From assembly GCA_026392045.1 (NCBI GenBank), contig JAPLCU010000037.1, positions 1 through 34,206 on the forward strand: DNA of 34,206 nt, in the 5' to 3' direction. The position numbers and the translations under genes are program-made. Positions 10,001 through 17,210 of the stretch are shown one piece after another. The notes beneath the pieces were generated by a model. That model had not been told where the DNA came from. It saw nothing but the letters and a program-made list of their open reading frames with translations, and did no database searches. Each line of letters begins with the position of its first letter. The first letter of the stretch is position 1. Origin of the DNA: Armatimonadota bacterium. Its GTDB lineage: Bacteria > Armatimonadota > UBA5829.

Positions 10001-11066
10001 AAAGAGTGTCCCTGCTACTATGCACTTCGGAAACCTCCAGACCAATATCAACTACTTCAGCGGCGCCATCGACCAGGTAAAGATCTTCAATAGTGTCTTA
10101 ACCGCCACAGACATTACGAATTTGGCGCTTGACGGCACAATCTATACGATCACTGCATCCGCTGGAACCGGTGGATCGATTAGCCCGACTGGAGCTGTGG
10201 CGGTGAACTACGGCGCAAGCCAGACATTTACGTTTCCTCCGAACGTTGGTTATGTCATCTCGCAGGTCACGGTGGACAGCGTGAACCAAGGCGCGCTCAG
10301 CAGTTATACATTCAGCAACGTTACTGCTGCGCATACCATTTCGGCGACCTTTGTCTTGACAACCAAGACCATCACGGCGATAGCCGAAGGCAATGGGTCA
10401 ATAAGCCCGAGCGGAGCTGTTGTAGTGAATTATGGCGCAAACCAGACATTCACCATCACCCCGAACATAGGCTACAAGATCGCCAGCGTCACTGTCGATG
10501 GCGTCAATGCAGGCGCCGGAGGCTCCTATACGTTCTCCAATGTCATCATCAACCATACGATTGCGGCGGCATTTACTCCGATTACTTACACGATCACCTC
10601 ATCTGCTGGAGCTAACGGATCGGTTGCTCCGAGCGGGGCTGTGACCATGAACTATGGCGCGAATCAGACATTCACATTCTCGCATTCGGCAGGCTGCGGC
10701 ATCGTGGATATGAAGGTGGACGGAGCATCCATTGTGCCGGTAGTAAGTTACACTTTCAATAACGTCATCGCCAACCACACCATCTCAGCCACATTTGCCA
10801 AGCTCATAGGTATGAACAACAAGTCTGCCCTGACTGACAGCAAGGTGATAGGAAGAGCAGTCAAGGTCTGGGGTAAGGTCAAGAGCATAAATGGCGCCAC
10901 ATCGTTTGTGATAGCCGATAGCTATAATGCCTCCGGCATTACCGTTATGGTGAACGGTGTCGCGTTACCAGCCGTCTTCGACACCACCAAGACTGTCCTT
11001 GTCACCGGCCTTCTGACCAAGGATGATAGCGGCAATCTCATAGTCAATGCTCAGGATGTAAAATAA
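7080..11066 (+). CDS. Secreted GH2 family glycosidase with B-repeats, LamG and OB-like tail (1328 aa)
   Basis: The start is ATG with AAGGAG (7068-7073) six bases upstream. Residues 1-27 form a signal peptide. Residues about 55-215 are the GH2 sugar-binding jelly roll (LNGIWQFKRGY, YDRVWYRRTF, GIWQTVWLEP). Residues about 216-315 are the immunoglobulin-like domain and about 318-592 the TIM barrel. The acid/base is Glu438 in FNEGWGQ and the likely nucleophile is Glu498 in CGEYGG. GH2 retaining enzymes hydrolyse beta-galactosides, beta-glucuronides, beta-mannosides or arabinosides; specificity cannot be read here, although the style resembles uncharacterised beta-galactosidase-like members. Three B-repeats follow (about 594-814), then a LamG-like domain (about 820-1018), three more B-repeats (about 1022-1240) and the same OB-like C-terminal domain as the upstream gene (about 1241-1328). 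It probably acts outside the cell together with the upstream esterase. Confidence 0.92.
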   Translation: MRAKSVKARVFLVLIVIFATLTLASAAAGWQLKQAPIMTDWAAQVNSANPLPEYPRPQLVRSDWLNLNGIWQFKRGYAPDTVPVGQNLGGDILVPYPVESAISGVMAHYDRVWYRRTFTVPSAWAGKKIMLNFGAVDWEAQIYVNGTSVGTHQGGYDPFSYDITSYLTPSGAQEIIVRVYDPTDSGGQPRGKQVNGPGGIFYTATTGIWQTVWLEPVAATSISSLKIVPDVDGSRLKLTVNTIGPTTGMTVTATAKDGATTVGAVTGSPNTELYISIPSPKLWSPDSPFLYDLNISLDSGATVMDSVTSYFGMRKIARALVNGIYKLVLNGQFVFQIGPLDQGFWPDGIYTAPTDAALKWDIETEKQLGFNCVRKHVKIEPARWYYWADKLGLMIWQDMPSGNNGTTAEKTQFEIELQRMIENHWNSPSIIMWVVFNEGWGQYDTVRLTNWVMGFDPSRIVNCASGWSDFEVGHVIDYHSYPSPVCPTSSTRARVCGEYGGIGYAITGHMWDPNSWGYTMVTSSGDLTDLYGQFTSTQVGGFKTNNGLSAAIYTQITDVETEINGLVTYDRKVIKPIISAIYDANHFQYVATTFTITASAATGGTISPSGSVVVNQATNKTFTIAENPTGYAISNVTVDSVPQGAITSYTFSNIIANHTISAAFVTVPTFTITASAGTGGTISPSGAVIVNQGGSKVFTIAPSVGYAISNVTVDGVSKGAITTFTFNNVTVSHTISAAFVAMPAKTITASAGANGSISPSGAVVVNYGANQTFTFPANTGYQVANVTVDSVSQGAITSYTFTNVTANHTISATFMVLTPVAYYQFENNVNDTQGAYNGTAYGTPTYVTGKVGALAIQFNGTNQYVSITRPVSTNWTISFFVKTTQTSPTGSQWYNGNGIVDAEVGGVTDDFGISYLNSKVAFGVGNGDTTLQSTSTINGGSWKHVACTRNSATGQMKVYINGVLEATTTGPTGAKSVPATMHFGNLQTNINYFSGAIDQVKIFNSVLTATDITNLALDGTIYTITASAGTGGSISPTGAVAVNYGASQTFTFPPNVGYVISQVTVDSVNQGALSSYTFSNVTAAHTISATFVLTTKTITAIAEGNGSISPSGAVVVNYGANQTFTITPNIGYKIASVTVDGVNAGAGGSYTFSNVIINHTIAAAFTPITYTITSSAGANGSVAPSGAVTMNYGANQTFTFSHSAGCGIVDMKVDGASIVPVVSYTFNNVIANHTISATFAKLIGMNNKSALTDSKVIGRAVKVWGKVKSINGATSFVIADSYNASGITVMVNGVALPAVFDTTKTVLVTGLLTKDDSGNLIVNAQDVK
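8858..9521 (+). repeat. Three tandem B-repeats (first array of the GH2 gene)
   Basis: Units begin near 8858, 9087 and 9312, each about 220 bases, with the same TITASAG, TVDSV, YTFSN and NHTISA landmarks as in the esterase gene. The array links the catalytic barrel to the LamG-like domain. Confidence 0.85.
10143..10797 (+). repeat. Three tandem B-repeats (second array of the GH2 gene)
   Basis: Units begin near 10143, 10362 and 10587. The last two units plus the OB-like tail (10362-11063) are paralogous at DNA level to 6309-7035 of the esterase gene, including a 31-base identical tract at 6450-6480 and 10505-10535. This points to duplication or gene conversion of the 3' module. Confidence 0.85.
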
Positions 11067-11073
11067 TAGCCCC

Positions 11074-11092
11074 GCTCCGATTAAATCGGAGC
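11074..11092. terminator. Hairpin between convergent genes, possible bidirectional terminator
   Basis: GCTCCGAT and ATCGGAGC form a perfect 8-bp stem with a TAA loop. It sits in the 51-base gap between the GH2 gene and the convergent kinase-like gene. There is no long T run on either side, only TTATTTT-like sequence in the minus direction, so the terminator function is inferred from position. Confidence 0.45.
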
Positions 11093-11117
11093 TCATGAGT
11101 TATTAAAATCACACAAC

Positions 11118-12215
11118 CTACCGGTATTTAGCAACTATGGCGCTCATCTGCAAAGGATTTTGCTCCATCTCAGCCACCATCTTAAACTGCGTTCGGCACC
11201 GATCTAAATTGTGACGGACGCGCTGTGTCTTAAAGTATGTGTCTCCATTCAGATAATCAGTCAGAAACCGCATTCCACATTCAAGAGTTATAAGCTTTGC
11301 CGAAAATGGCAAATAATCGATTTCTGTAGGAGTCAAAAAACTCCTGGCAGCATCCAGATAACCATGAGCGAGATAATCAAACATTTCCAGGCTCACACCT
11401 ACTTTGCAAAGATCTCGCTCATCCTCAGCCGCTGTGCCGGCGCCTATGCGGATTGAATCGCCAAAATCATACAGCGCGGAGCCTGGCATTACGGTATCCA
11501 GATCAATGACACAGATACCCTCTCCGGTAATGTCGTCAATTAAAACATTATTCAGCTTAGTGTCATTATGAGTCACGCGCTCCGGCAGCTTGCCCGCAGC
11601 GAGCATATCCACAATGACAGACGTCTCAGGCTCTCGCGCAAGAACAAAATCAATATCGGCTTTCACTGACTGCGCTCGGTTCATGACATCTATTTCCAAT
11701 GCCTCAACAAATGCCTCGAAGCGCTTGCGGGTGTGGTGGAAGTCAGGTATTGTTTCATGCAATCGCTCGCCTGGCAGAGCGCTCATCATCTTCAGAAAAT
11801 TGCCAAACGCCTTGTTAGCGCTATATATATGCCGCAAGTTCTCAACCTGGTCATAAGTGTGAGCGCCTTCGATAAATATAAAACTTCGCCAGTAGTTACC
11901 TTCGTCGCAACGATAATATGATTTGCCATCCACCGCAGGTATCAGATTCATTGTACCTCGCCGGGGATCGCCGCCGGCAGCAGCTATTTGTTCATACGCA
12001 TACCGCGTCACCCGCTCGATATTCTCCATTACCGCTTCTGGCTCTTTGAAAATGCTATGATTTAGCCGCTGGTGAATATAGCGGACCAAATCATCACCCA
12101 CTTGAAACCGGCTGACAAAAGTATCATTTATATGACCGGAGCCGTATGGAACCGCATCCAGAAACCGGCCTTCCAACTGGAATTGCGAGGTAATTTCTTT
12201 TAAGTTTTGTTTCAT
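11118..12215 (-). CDS. Phosphotransferase family protein, NahK-like sugar 1-kinase candidate
   Basis: A 365-residue cytoplasmic protein without signal peptide, in the aminoglycoside phosphotransferase/kinase-like fold. The catalytic loop is THNDTKLNN with Asp218, and the metal-binding segment is VIDLDTVMPG with Asp238. The HNDTKLNN form is typical of the group containing N-acetylhexosamine 1-kinase (NahK), which phosphorylates GlcNAc or GalNAc at C1 with ATP. The length also fits that group. The substrate is an inference; other sugars or amino sugars are possible. It is convergent with the GH2 gene and has its own promoter-like sequence directly upstream. The Shine-Dalgarno sequence before ATG 12215 is weak. 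A role in using sugars released by the neighbouring secreted hydrolases is plausible but unproven. Confidence 0.82.
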   Translation of the reverse strand: MKQNLKEITSQFQLEGRFLDAVPYGSGHINDTFVSRFQVGDDLVRYIHQRLNHSIFKEPEAVMENIERVTRYAYEQIAAAGGDPRRGTMNLIPAVDGKSYYRCDEGNYWRSFIFIEGAHTYDQVENLRHIYSANKAFGNFLKMMSALPGERLHETIPDFHHTRKRFEAFVEALEIDVMNRAQSVKADIDFVLAREPETSVIVDMLAAGKLPERVTHNDTKLNNVLIDDITGEGICVIDLDTVMPGSALYDFGDSIRIGAGTAAEDERDLCKVGVSLEMFDYLAHGYLDAARSFLTPTEIDYLPFSAKLITLECGMRFLTDYLNGDTYFKTQRVRHNLDRCRTQFKMVAEMEQNPLQMSAIVAKYR

Positions 12216-12244
12216 AGCTATAACCCAATCCTGAACCTGATCGA

Positions 12245-12273
12245 CTTATATCATACAGTTTGAATGACACCAA
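12245..12273 (-). promoter_or_regulatory. Candidate promoter for the NahK-like kinase gene
   Basis: On the minus strand TTGGTG (12273-12268) and TATAAG (12250-12245) are separated by 17 bases, and TGA immediately before the -10 makes an extended -10 element. The leader to ATG 12215 would be about 25 bases. This is one of the better promoter matches in the window. Confidence 0.5.
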
Positions 12274-12346
12274 GCGCAAGACTGGACTGCACCCCTGAAA
12301 TGAGACAATCAGTTAAGGGGTTGCATTATGTTGATATACTTGATAT

Positions 12347-12374
12347 ACTTCGGGACTGTTTTTCGTCCCGAAGT
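12347..12374. repeat. Palindromic element, 10-bp stem
   Basis: ACTTCGGGAC and GTCCCGAAGT pair perfectly around an 8-base loop. It is the first of several palindromes in the 446-base spacer between the kinase gene and the GH127 gene. No real coding sequence is seen in this spacer; open frames crossing it are repeat-derived. Confidence 0.7.
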
Positions 12375-12392
12375 TCAGCATTCGTGCGTGCA

Positions 12393-12410
12393 TCCCGAAA
12401 GCTTTCGGGA
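12393..12410. repeat. Perfect 18-base palindrome
   Basis: TCCCGAAAGCTTTCGGGA is identical to its reverse complement. It lies 18 bases after the preceding hairpin and shares the CCCGAA arm, suggesting one family of small palindromic repeats. Confidence 0.75.
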
Positions 12411-12435
12411 CGATCTTGCTTCGCCATTGCCCGCC

Positions 12436-12457
12436 ATCCTGAGGCTCTCGAAGGACG
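12436..12457. repeat. REP-like motif
   Basis: The stretch ATCCTGAGGCTCTCGAAGGA resembles the common intergenic motif that translates as HPEALEGRS and is often miscalled as part of small proteins. The assignment rests on resemblance; copy number elsewhere in the genome is unknown. Confidence 0.4.
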
Positions 12458-12513
12458 AAGCGCCAAAGCTCGAATTCACGCCTTAGAACAAAGCAATTGA
12501 ACCCATCGTGGAG

Positions 12514-12531
12514 CCCCGAGAGCTTTCGGGG
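12514..12531. repeat. Near-perfect palindrome related to 12393-12410
   Basis: CCCCGAGAGCTTTCGGGG folds on itself with one G-T pair and has the same AGCTTTCGGG core as the palindrome at 12393. Confidence 0.65.
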
Positions 12532-12570
12532 TTGCCCCAAAGAGTAGCTCGACCACCGGAGCCGGCAAAA

Positions 12571-12602
12571 GTGTTGGTCACAACACTAAGAAATGTGATA
12601 AT
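12571..12602 (+). promoter_or_regulatory. Candidate extended -10 promoter with operator-like inverted repeat, GH127 gene
   Basis: TGTGATAAT (12594-12602) is a good extended -10 element; a weak -35, TTGGTC (12574-12579), lies 17 bases upstream. The inverted repeat GTGTTG-GTCA-CAACAC (12571-12586) covers the -35 and could bind a repressor. The leader would be about 50 bases to the GTG start at 12662. Both calls are by eye. Confidence 0.4.
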
Positions 12603-12661
12603 ATATCCCCGGCAAATCAGATGAGTTGTTATCGGCTCGATTTAGGAGGAGGCTTGCAGAG

Positions 12662-15295
12662 GTGTTTAGAAAGATATCGGTTAGTATTATTCTGACGGCG
12701 GCGATGCTGGTGATTGCGCCATCGGTTTTCGCTGCGAATTCCAATTATGTAACCAACCGCGCGCCGCTCGCAAATACGGCGTTTACACCGCTTCCGCTTG
12801 GCAGCATAAAGGCCAGGGGCTGGTTGCTGAAGCAGTTGGAACTGCAGCGCGGCGGTCTCACGGGCAACGCTGAAGCTGTTTACCCTGAGCTCGGTAAGGA
12901 CAGCGCGTGGCTCGGCGGAAAGGCTCCGGATTCTGACTGGGAACGCCCTACATATTACACAAGAGGCTTGATTCCTCTCGCTTACACGCTTGGAGATGCG
13001 AGTTTGATAGCTAAGGCGAAGAAGTGGATGGATGCGGCTATCAAGAGCCAGAGGCCGGATGGTAGTTTCGGCCCGCCTGAAAATAGCGACTGGTGGGCTC
13101 GAATGCCGATGCTTATTGCATTGGAAGATTATTACGAAGCTTCTGGCGATAAGAGAGTTGTCCCATTTTTGGAGAAATATTTCAAATATCAGGACGAAAA
13201 GACTCCCGATGGCCTTGGGTATTGGGGAGCTGCGAGGGCAGCGGATAATATTCAAGCTGTAATCTGGCTGTATAACCGAAATGGCGACCAGAAGCTGCTT
13301 GGGTTAATGGACAAAATCAGGAAGCTCACAGAGGACTGGACGAGCGCGCTGCTCTCGGGTTCGATGGGCGATAATCATGGCGTGAATGTGGCAGAGGGTT
13401 TCAAAATGCCGCCTGTTTGGTACCAGAGGTCGCTGGATGCTAAAGATAAGACCGCATTTATGATAGGCCATGAGAACGCGATGCGCTTGCATGGGCAGGT
13501 TCATGATCTGCCATCTTGCACGGAATTTATGGCTGGTAAAAGCTCGCTGCAGGGCGTTGAGCTTTGCTCGATTGTCGATAGGATATTCTCGGACGGCATT
13601 GCCATGACTATTCTTGGCGATGCAAAAATCGGCGATATTACAGAGAAGTTTACATTCAACGCGCTCCCTGGCGGCACCTCCAGAAGTATGCGCCAGCACC
13701 AGTATTACATCATCCCGAACCAGGCGCAGAATGTGTTTGGCCCGAAGGGGATTTATGGGCAGGACTATGAAAATGCCCTCTGCCCATCCACTCGCTCCGG
13801 TGTGCCGTGCTGCTGTTTCAACTGGCATATGGGCTGGCCTAAGTTCGTGCAGTTTAGCTGGGCGGCTACTTCGGACAACGGCCTTGCGGCGCTTACTTAT
13901 GGGCCGATGGAGGTCAAGGCGCAGGTCAGCGGCGGGATTGCTAAGTTTGCTGAGGAGACCCATTATCCTTTCAGTGAGCAGATTAGGCTGATATTTTCAG
14001 GGGCAAAGCCGGTGAAGTGCCCGTTATGGCTTCGCATTCCGGAATGGTGCAAAGCGCCTGTTGTTGAGGTGAATGGTGTAGCTCAGAAGAAAGTTTCCTC
14101 CGGGACATTCTTCATTATCAACCGTCAATGGAAAACTGGCGATGTTGTTATGCTTAGCTTCCCTATGGAGCTGAAAATTACAAACCAGATTAATAATTCA
14201 GTAGCCATCGAGCGCGGGCCGCTGGTGTTTTCGCTTAAGATTGGCGAAGATTGGGTCAAGCGTGTTCCGATGACCGTGAATGGCATGGATTTCAGCGAGT
14301 ATGAAGTGAAGCCGACCACGCCCTGGAATTATGGTCTGATAATCGATCAGGAGAACCTTGCGGCTTCGATTAAGGTTAATAAGAAAGCTATGCCTGCTGA
14401 CCCGTTTATTCAGGCTGACGCGCCTATTACGCTGAGCATAAAGGCGAAGAAGATTCCGACATGGGTTATGGAAAAGAACGGCCTGCCGCAGGAAGTTCCG
14501 CAGGGGCCTTTGAATCCGTCGACGCCTGTTGAGGAAGTTACCCTGGTTCCGTTCGGCGCAGAAAATATCAGAATCACCTATTTCCCCGTGATCTCCAGCG
14601 CAAGTCCTGCTCAAGGCCTGACCGGGGAGTATTTCAACGGGGCGGATTTCAAAGAGCTTAGGATCACCAAGACCGATCCGAACATTGAGCTCCATTTTGG
14701 AACCGGTTCACCCGACCCGGCCGTGAGCGCTGAAAGATACTCTATCAGGTGGACCGGGCAGATAAAGCCGAGGTATTCGGGCACTTCTATTATTGTGGTT
14801 ACCACCAACGGTAATGCTGAATTATGGATAGAGGGCAAGACAGTTCAGCAACTTAGGGCGCATGTTTCTGGAATGCCGGCATTCACAGCCCCTGAGCTCA
14901 TTGCAGGAAAATGGTATGACATTAAGCTGGAGTTCGGTAAATGGGCTGACATGGCTGATGTTTCGCTGCAATGGCAAAGCGACAAGCAGCCTTTGGAAGT
15001 AGTTCCAGCTACCTGCCTGCGCCCACGAGAGGCTGCTGGTTTGGAAGCACAGTATAAATTTGATGAGATTGCCGGAGATGTTGCTGCGGATTCTTCGGGG
15101 TATGGCAGGGATGCGAGGCTTTCAAATACAACCCTTGGGATTGACGGCAGGAACGGCGGCGGCGTCATTGGGTGTTGGGGAAGGGAAGCTGTGTTCGGGC
15201 AGATTTGCATTTTCCCCAAGCAATTCCATGGAAAATATGATGCCCGGCTCCAAGATACTTGTGCAGCCCAACCCATGCTTCAACACAGTTGCTAA
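12662..15295 (+). CDS. Secreted GH127 (DUF1680) beta-L-arabinofuranosidase-like enzyme, LamG tail frameshifted
   Basis: I chose GTG 12662 because GGAGGAGG (12645-12652) precedes it and it gives a clean signal peptide (MFRKISVSIILTAAMLVIA, mature near AANSN). A longer frame opens with TTG 12626 but lacks a ribosome site. Residues about 30-610 are the GH127 (alpha/alpha)6 barrel: RGWLLKQLELQRGGLTGN near the start, a Glu-x-Cys pair at 300/302, and the cysteine cluster VPCCCFNWHMGW at about 381-392, matching the zinc-bound catalytic cysteines of HypBA1. The family hydrolyses beta-L-arabinofuranosides of plant glycoproteins and polysaccharides. A PA14 domain follows (about 630-770), related to that of the esterase at 2449. 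A LamG-like domain begins (EAQYKFDEIAGD) but this frame decays after about 15170 and stops at 15295, while the rest of LamG is in the +1 frame. The catalytic part is intact. Confidence 0.85.
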   Translation: MFRKISVSIILTAAMLVIAPSVFAANSNYVTNRAPLANTAFTPLPLGSIKARGWLLKQLELQRGGLTGNAEAVYPELGKDSAWLGGKAPDSDWERPTYYTRGLIPLAYTLGDASLIAKAKKWMDAAIKSQRPDGSFGPPENSDWWARMPMLIALEDYYEASGDKRVVPFLEKYFKYQDEKTPDGLGYWGAARAADNIQAVIWLYNRNGDQKLLGLMDKIRKLTEDWTSALLSGSMGDNHGVNVAEGFKMPPVWYQRSLDAKDKTAFMIGHENAMRLHGQVHDLPSCTEFMAGKSSLQGVELCSIVDRIFSDGIAMTILGDAKIGDITEKFTFNALPGGTSRSMRQHQYYIIPNQAQNVFGPKGIYGQDYENALCPSTRSGVPCCCFNWHMGWPKFVQFSWAATSDNGLAALTYGPMEVKAQVSGGIAKFAEETHYPFSEQIRLIFSGAKPVKCPLWLRIPEWCKAPVVEVNGVAQKKVSSGTFFIINRQWKTGDVVMLSFPMELKITNQINNSVAIERGPLVFSLKIGEDWVKRVPMTVNGMDFSEYEVKPTTPWNYGLIIDQENLAASIKVNKKAMPADPFIQADAPITLSIKAKKIPTWVMEKNGLPQEVPQGPLNPSTPVEEVTLVPFGAENIRITYFPVISSASPAQGLTGEYFNGADFKELRITKTDPNIELHFGTGSPDPAVSAERYSIRWTGQIKPRYSGTSIIVVTTNGNAELWIEGKTVQQLRAHVSGMPAFTAPELIAGKWYDIKLEFGKWADMADVSLQWQSDKQPLEVVPATCLRPREAAGLEAQYKFDEIAGDVAADSSGYGRDARLSNTTLGIDGRNGGGVIGCWGREAVFGQICIFPKQFHGKYDARLQDTCAAQPMLQHSC

Positions 15296-15551
15296 ATCTA
15301 TGGGCGGATGGAAGCACATCGCGGCGGTGTTTGATACCGACACAAAGACCGCGAGGATTTATGTGGATGGGCTGATGGACACAGCCGTTCCCTGCCCTTA
15401 CGACAGCGCCCTAAAGCTTGGAAACCTGAAGCTTGGCGGCGGTATTGAGAGGCACGGCAGCTTCGACGGCAAGATCGATGATTTTCGCATATATAATTGG
15501 GCTTTGGCGCCTGAGAATATCGTGGCTGTGTGCCAGGCTTCAGAGAGATAG
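15171..15551 (+). pseudogene. Displaced LamG remainder of the GH127 protein (+1 frame)
   Basis: From about 15171 the frame one base ahead of the GH127 gene carries the LamG ending: GGWKHIAAVFDTDTKTARI, YVDGLMDTAVP and DGKIDDFRIYNWALAPENI, stopping at 15551. It has no ribosome site or start of its own. It is read as the continuation of the upstream gene after an insertion or a two-base loss between about 15150 and 15290, perhaps in the G-rich run at 15168-15185. Either a real mutation or an assembly/consensus error would explain it. Confidence 0.7.
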
Positions 15552-15775
15552 ATATCAACGATGCCATTAAGAAGGGATTTTTGCGAGTTTGTCGAAGTTC
15601 TCTAATTGTGGTAGTTATCTCGTAACTGGGAAACTCATTGTCAGTTTCAGCCGCAAACAAGGCATATTAGATGTAGTTCGGGCAAGCGTTGTGATCAGGA
15701 ACTTGTGTGAGCGCTGAGTCCGTATAAGAATTGCTGATCAGATTAAATTATACCGCGCGGCTATGGTTGCGGTTT

Positions 15776-15819
15776 TGTTGCTTCGGTATCCTGATGCCGA
15801 AGCTTTGCTGATTCAGGTT
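15776..15819. repeat. 44-base direct repeat with internal palindrome, copy 1
   Basis: This lies in the 335-base spacer 15552-15886, in which no gene is seen. The core 15777-15803 contains arms GCTTCGGTAT and ATGCCGAAGC (one G-T pair) around CCTG, so it can form a 10-bp stem. It is identical over 44 bases to copy 2, 51 bases downstream. The same 27-base core occurs inside the exosortase gene at 20539. Confidence 0.85.
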
Positions 15820-15826
15820 TTGTTGC

Positions 15827-15870
15827 TGTTGCTTCGGTATCCTGATGCCGAAGCTTTGCTGATTCAGGTT
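15827..15870. repeat. 44-base direct repeat with internal palindrome, copy 2
   Basis: Identical to 15776-15819 with only seven bases between the copies. It ends immediately before the ribosome binding site of ugd (AGGAG at 15875-15879), so the two hairpins would lie in the leader if transcription starts upstream. They could influence ugd expression or be inert insertions. Confidence 0.85.
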
Positions 15871-15886
15871 CAAAAGGAGTTCGTAT

Positions 15887-17197
15887 ATGAATCTTTGCGT
15901 GATAGGCACGGGATATGTCGGCTTGGTAACTGGCGCGGTGTTCTCTGACCTCGGATACACCGTTTACTGCGCCGATACCGATGGCTCGAAAATCGATATG
16001 CTCAACTGTGGCAAGATGCCCATTTACGAACCGGGACTCGAAGAAGTGGTGGAGCGTAACACGCAAGACGGCAGGCTGTTTTTCTCGACTGACATCGGCG
16101 ACTGCATCAGCCGTTCGGAAATTGTCTTTATTGCCGTCGGAACTCCTCCGGGAGCGGATGGATATGCAGACCTTGGGGCGGTAAAAGCGGTCGCGAAGAC
16201 TGTGGCTCAGAATCTTAACAGCTATAAAGTGGTTGTCAACAAGAGCACGGTGCCGGTTGGCACGGCAGATATTGTTAGAGAGATTATTATTGAGAACCGT
16301 GTTGATCCTCAAGTGGATTTTGATGTGGTTTCCAACCCCGAGTTCCTGCGCGAAGGCAACGCCATCACGGACACTCTAAAGCCCGATAGAATCGTGATCG
16401 GAGCTTCTTGCCAATCTGCGGCGATGAAGCTTGTCGAGCTATATGCGCCGCTTGAGCGGCCGATGGTTGTTACGGATGTTCGCTCAGCCGAGGTGATAAA
16501 ATACGCGTCGAATTCGTTCCTGGCAACCAAGATTTCTTTCATTAACGCAATTGCGAATATTTGCGAGCTCGCCGGGGCGGATGTGCACAAAGTTGCTAAG
16601 GGGATTGGCTTGGATGCCCGCATTGGAACTGCGTTTTTGAACGCCGGTCTTGGGTGGGGCGGGTCTTGTTTTGGAAAGGACACCGCCTGCTTCATCGCAA
16701 CAGCCGAGAAGCTGGGTTATGATTTCGCGCTGCTGAAGTCTGTTGTGGACATCAATTCGCAGCAGCCCGCTTTCTTCGTTAAGAAAATAAATAGTGTTCT
16801 CAGAGGGCTTGAAGGCAAGAAAATCGCGGTGCTTGGTCTCGCATTTAAGCCGAATACCGATGACCTTCGAGACGGCAAGTCCATTGAGATTATGGCCCAG
16901 CTTTCGGCCTTGGGCGCTGAGATACGAGCCTATGACCCCATCGCCATGGACAATGCCAGGAAAGCCTACCCAGATGTTGATTATTGCGTCGACCCATACC
17001 AGGCTGCTGCTAATGCTGATGCTATTGTGATCGTAACTGAATGGAACGAGTTCAAGTTCCTGGATTTCGATAGGCTCAAGAAGACTATGCGCGCCCCTGT
17101 GATTTTCGACGGACGCAACATGTTCGACCCCGATCGCATACGAAGCAAAGGCTTCGAGTATCACTGTGTGGGAAGAGCGGCGAAGGACAGGGAATAG
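15887..17197 (+). CDS. ugd: UDP-glucose 6-dehydrogenase
   Basis: A 436-residue cytoplasmic enzyme oxidising UDP-glucose to UDP-glucuronate with two NAD+. Start ATG with AGGAG (15875-15879) seven bases upstream. The N-terminal Rossmann domain opens with VIGTGYVGL (GxGxxG, residues 5-13) and has the NAD-ribose acidic residue at Asp30. Family landmarks are YEPGLEE (47-53), GTPPG (85-89), KSTVPVGT (119-126), NPEFLREG (150-157) and the catalytic Cys261 in GWGGSCFGKD. The C-terminal UDP-binding domain has LGLAFKPNTDDLRD. Length is normal and all key residues are present. It is the first gene of the polysaccharide operon and supplies UDP-GlcA for the epimerase two genes downstream. Confidence 0.95.
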   Translation: MNLCVIGTGYVGLVTGAVFSDLGYTVYCADTDGSKIDMLNCGKMPIYEPGLEEVVERNTQDGRLFFSTDIGDCISRSEIVFIAVGTPPGADGYADLGAVKAVAKTVAQNLNSYKVVVNKSTVPVGTADIVREIIIENRVDPQVDFDVVSNPEFLREGNAITDTLKPDRIVIGASCQSAAMKLVELYAPLERPMVVTDVRSAEVIKYASNSFLATKISFINAIANICELAGADVHKVAKGIGLDARIGTAFLNAGLGWGGSCFGKDTACFIATAEKLGYDFALLKSVVDINSQQPAFFVKKINSVLRGLEGKKIAVLGLAFKPNTDDLRDGKSIEIMAQLSALGAEIRAYDPIAMDNARKAYPDVDYCVDPYQAAANADAIVIVTEWNEFKFLDFDRLKKTMRAPVIFDGRNMFDPDRIRSKGFEYHCVGRAAKDRE

Positions 17198-17210
17198 AAG
17201 GGAAAAAGAG

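Noticed and set aside
12264-12540. Overlapping small open frames on both strands in the palindrome-rich spacer
   Set aside because: They translate the palindromes and the REP-like motif (for example HPEALEGRS) and have no homology or start signal. Such frames are commonly miscalled proteins.
15150-15551. Programmed ribosomal frameshift in the GH127 gene
   Set aside because: No slippery heptamer and downstream pseudoknot are evident, and the sequence between the frames is degraded. A mutation or read error is simpler.
15776-15870. Possible CRISPR mini-array
   Set aside because: There are only two repeat copies, 44 bases long, with a seven-base gap, no spacers of normal size and no cas genes.
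15763-15948. Small plus-strand open frame across the tandem repeats before ugd
   Set aside because: It consists of two translated repeat units and then the wrong frame of ugd. There is no ribosome site, and the true gene starts at 15887.
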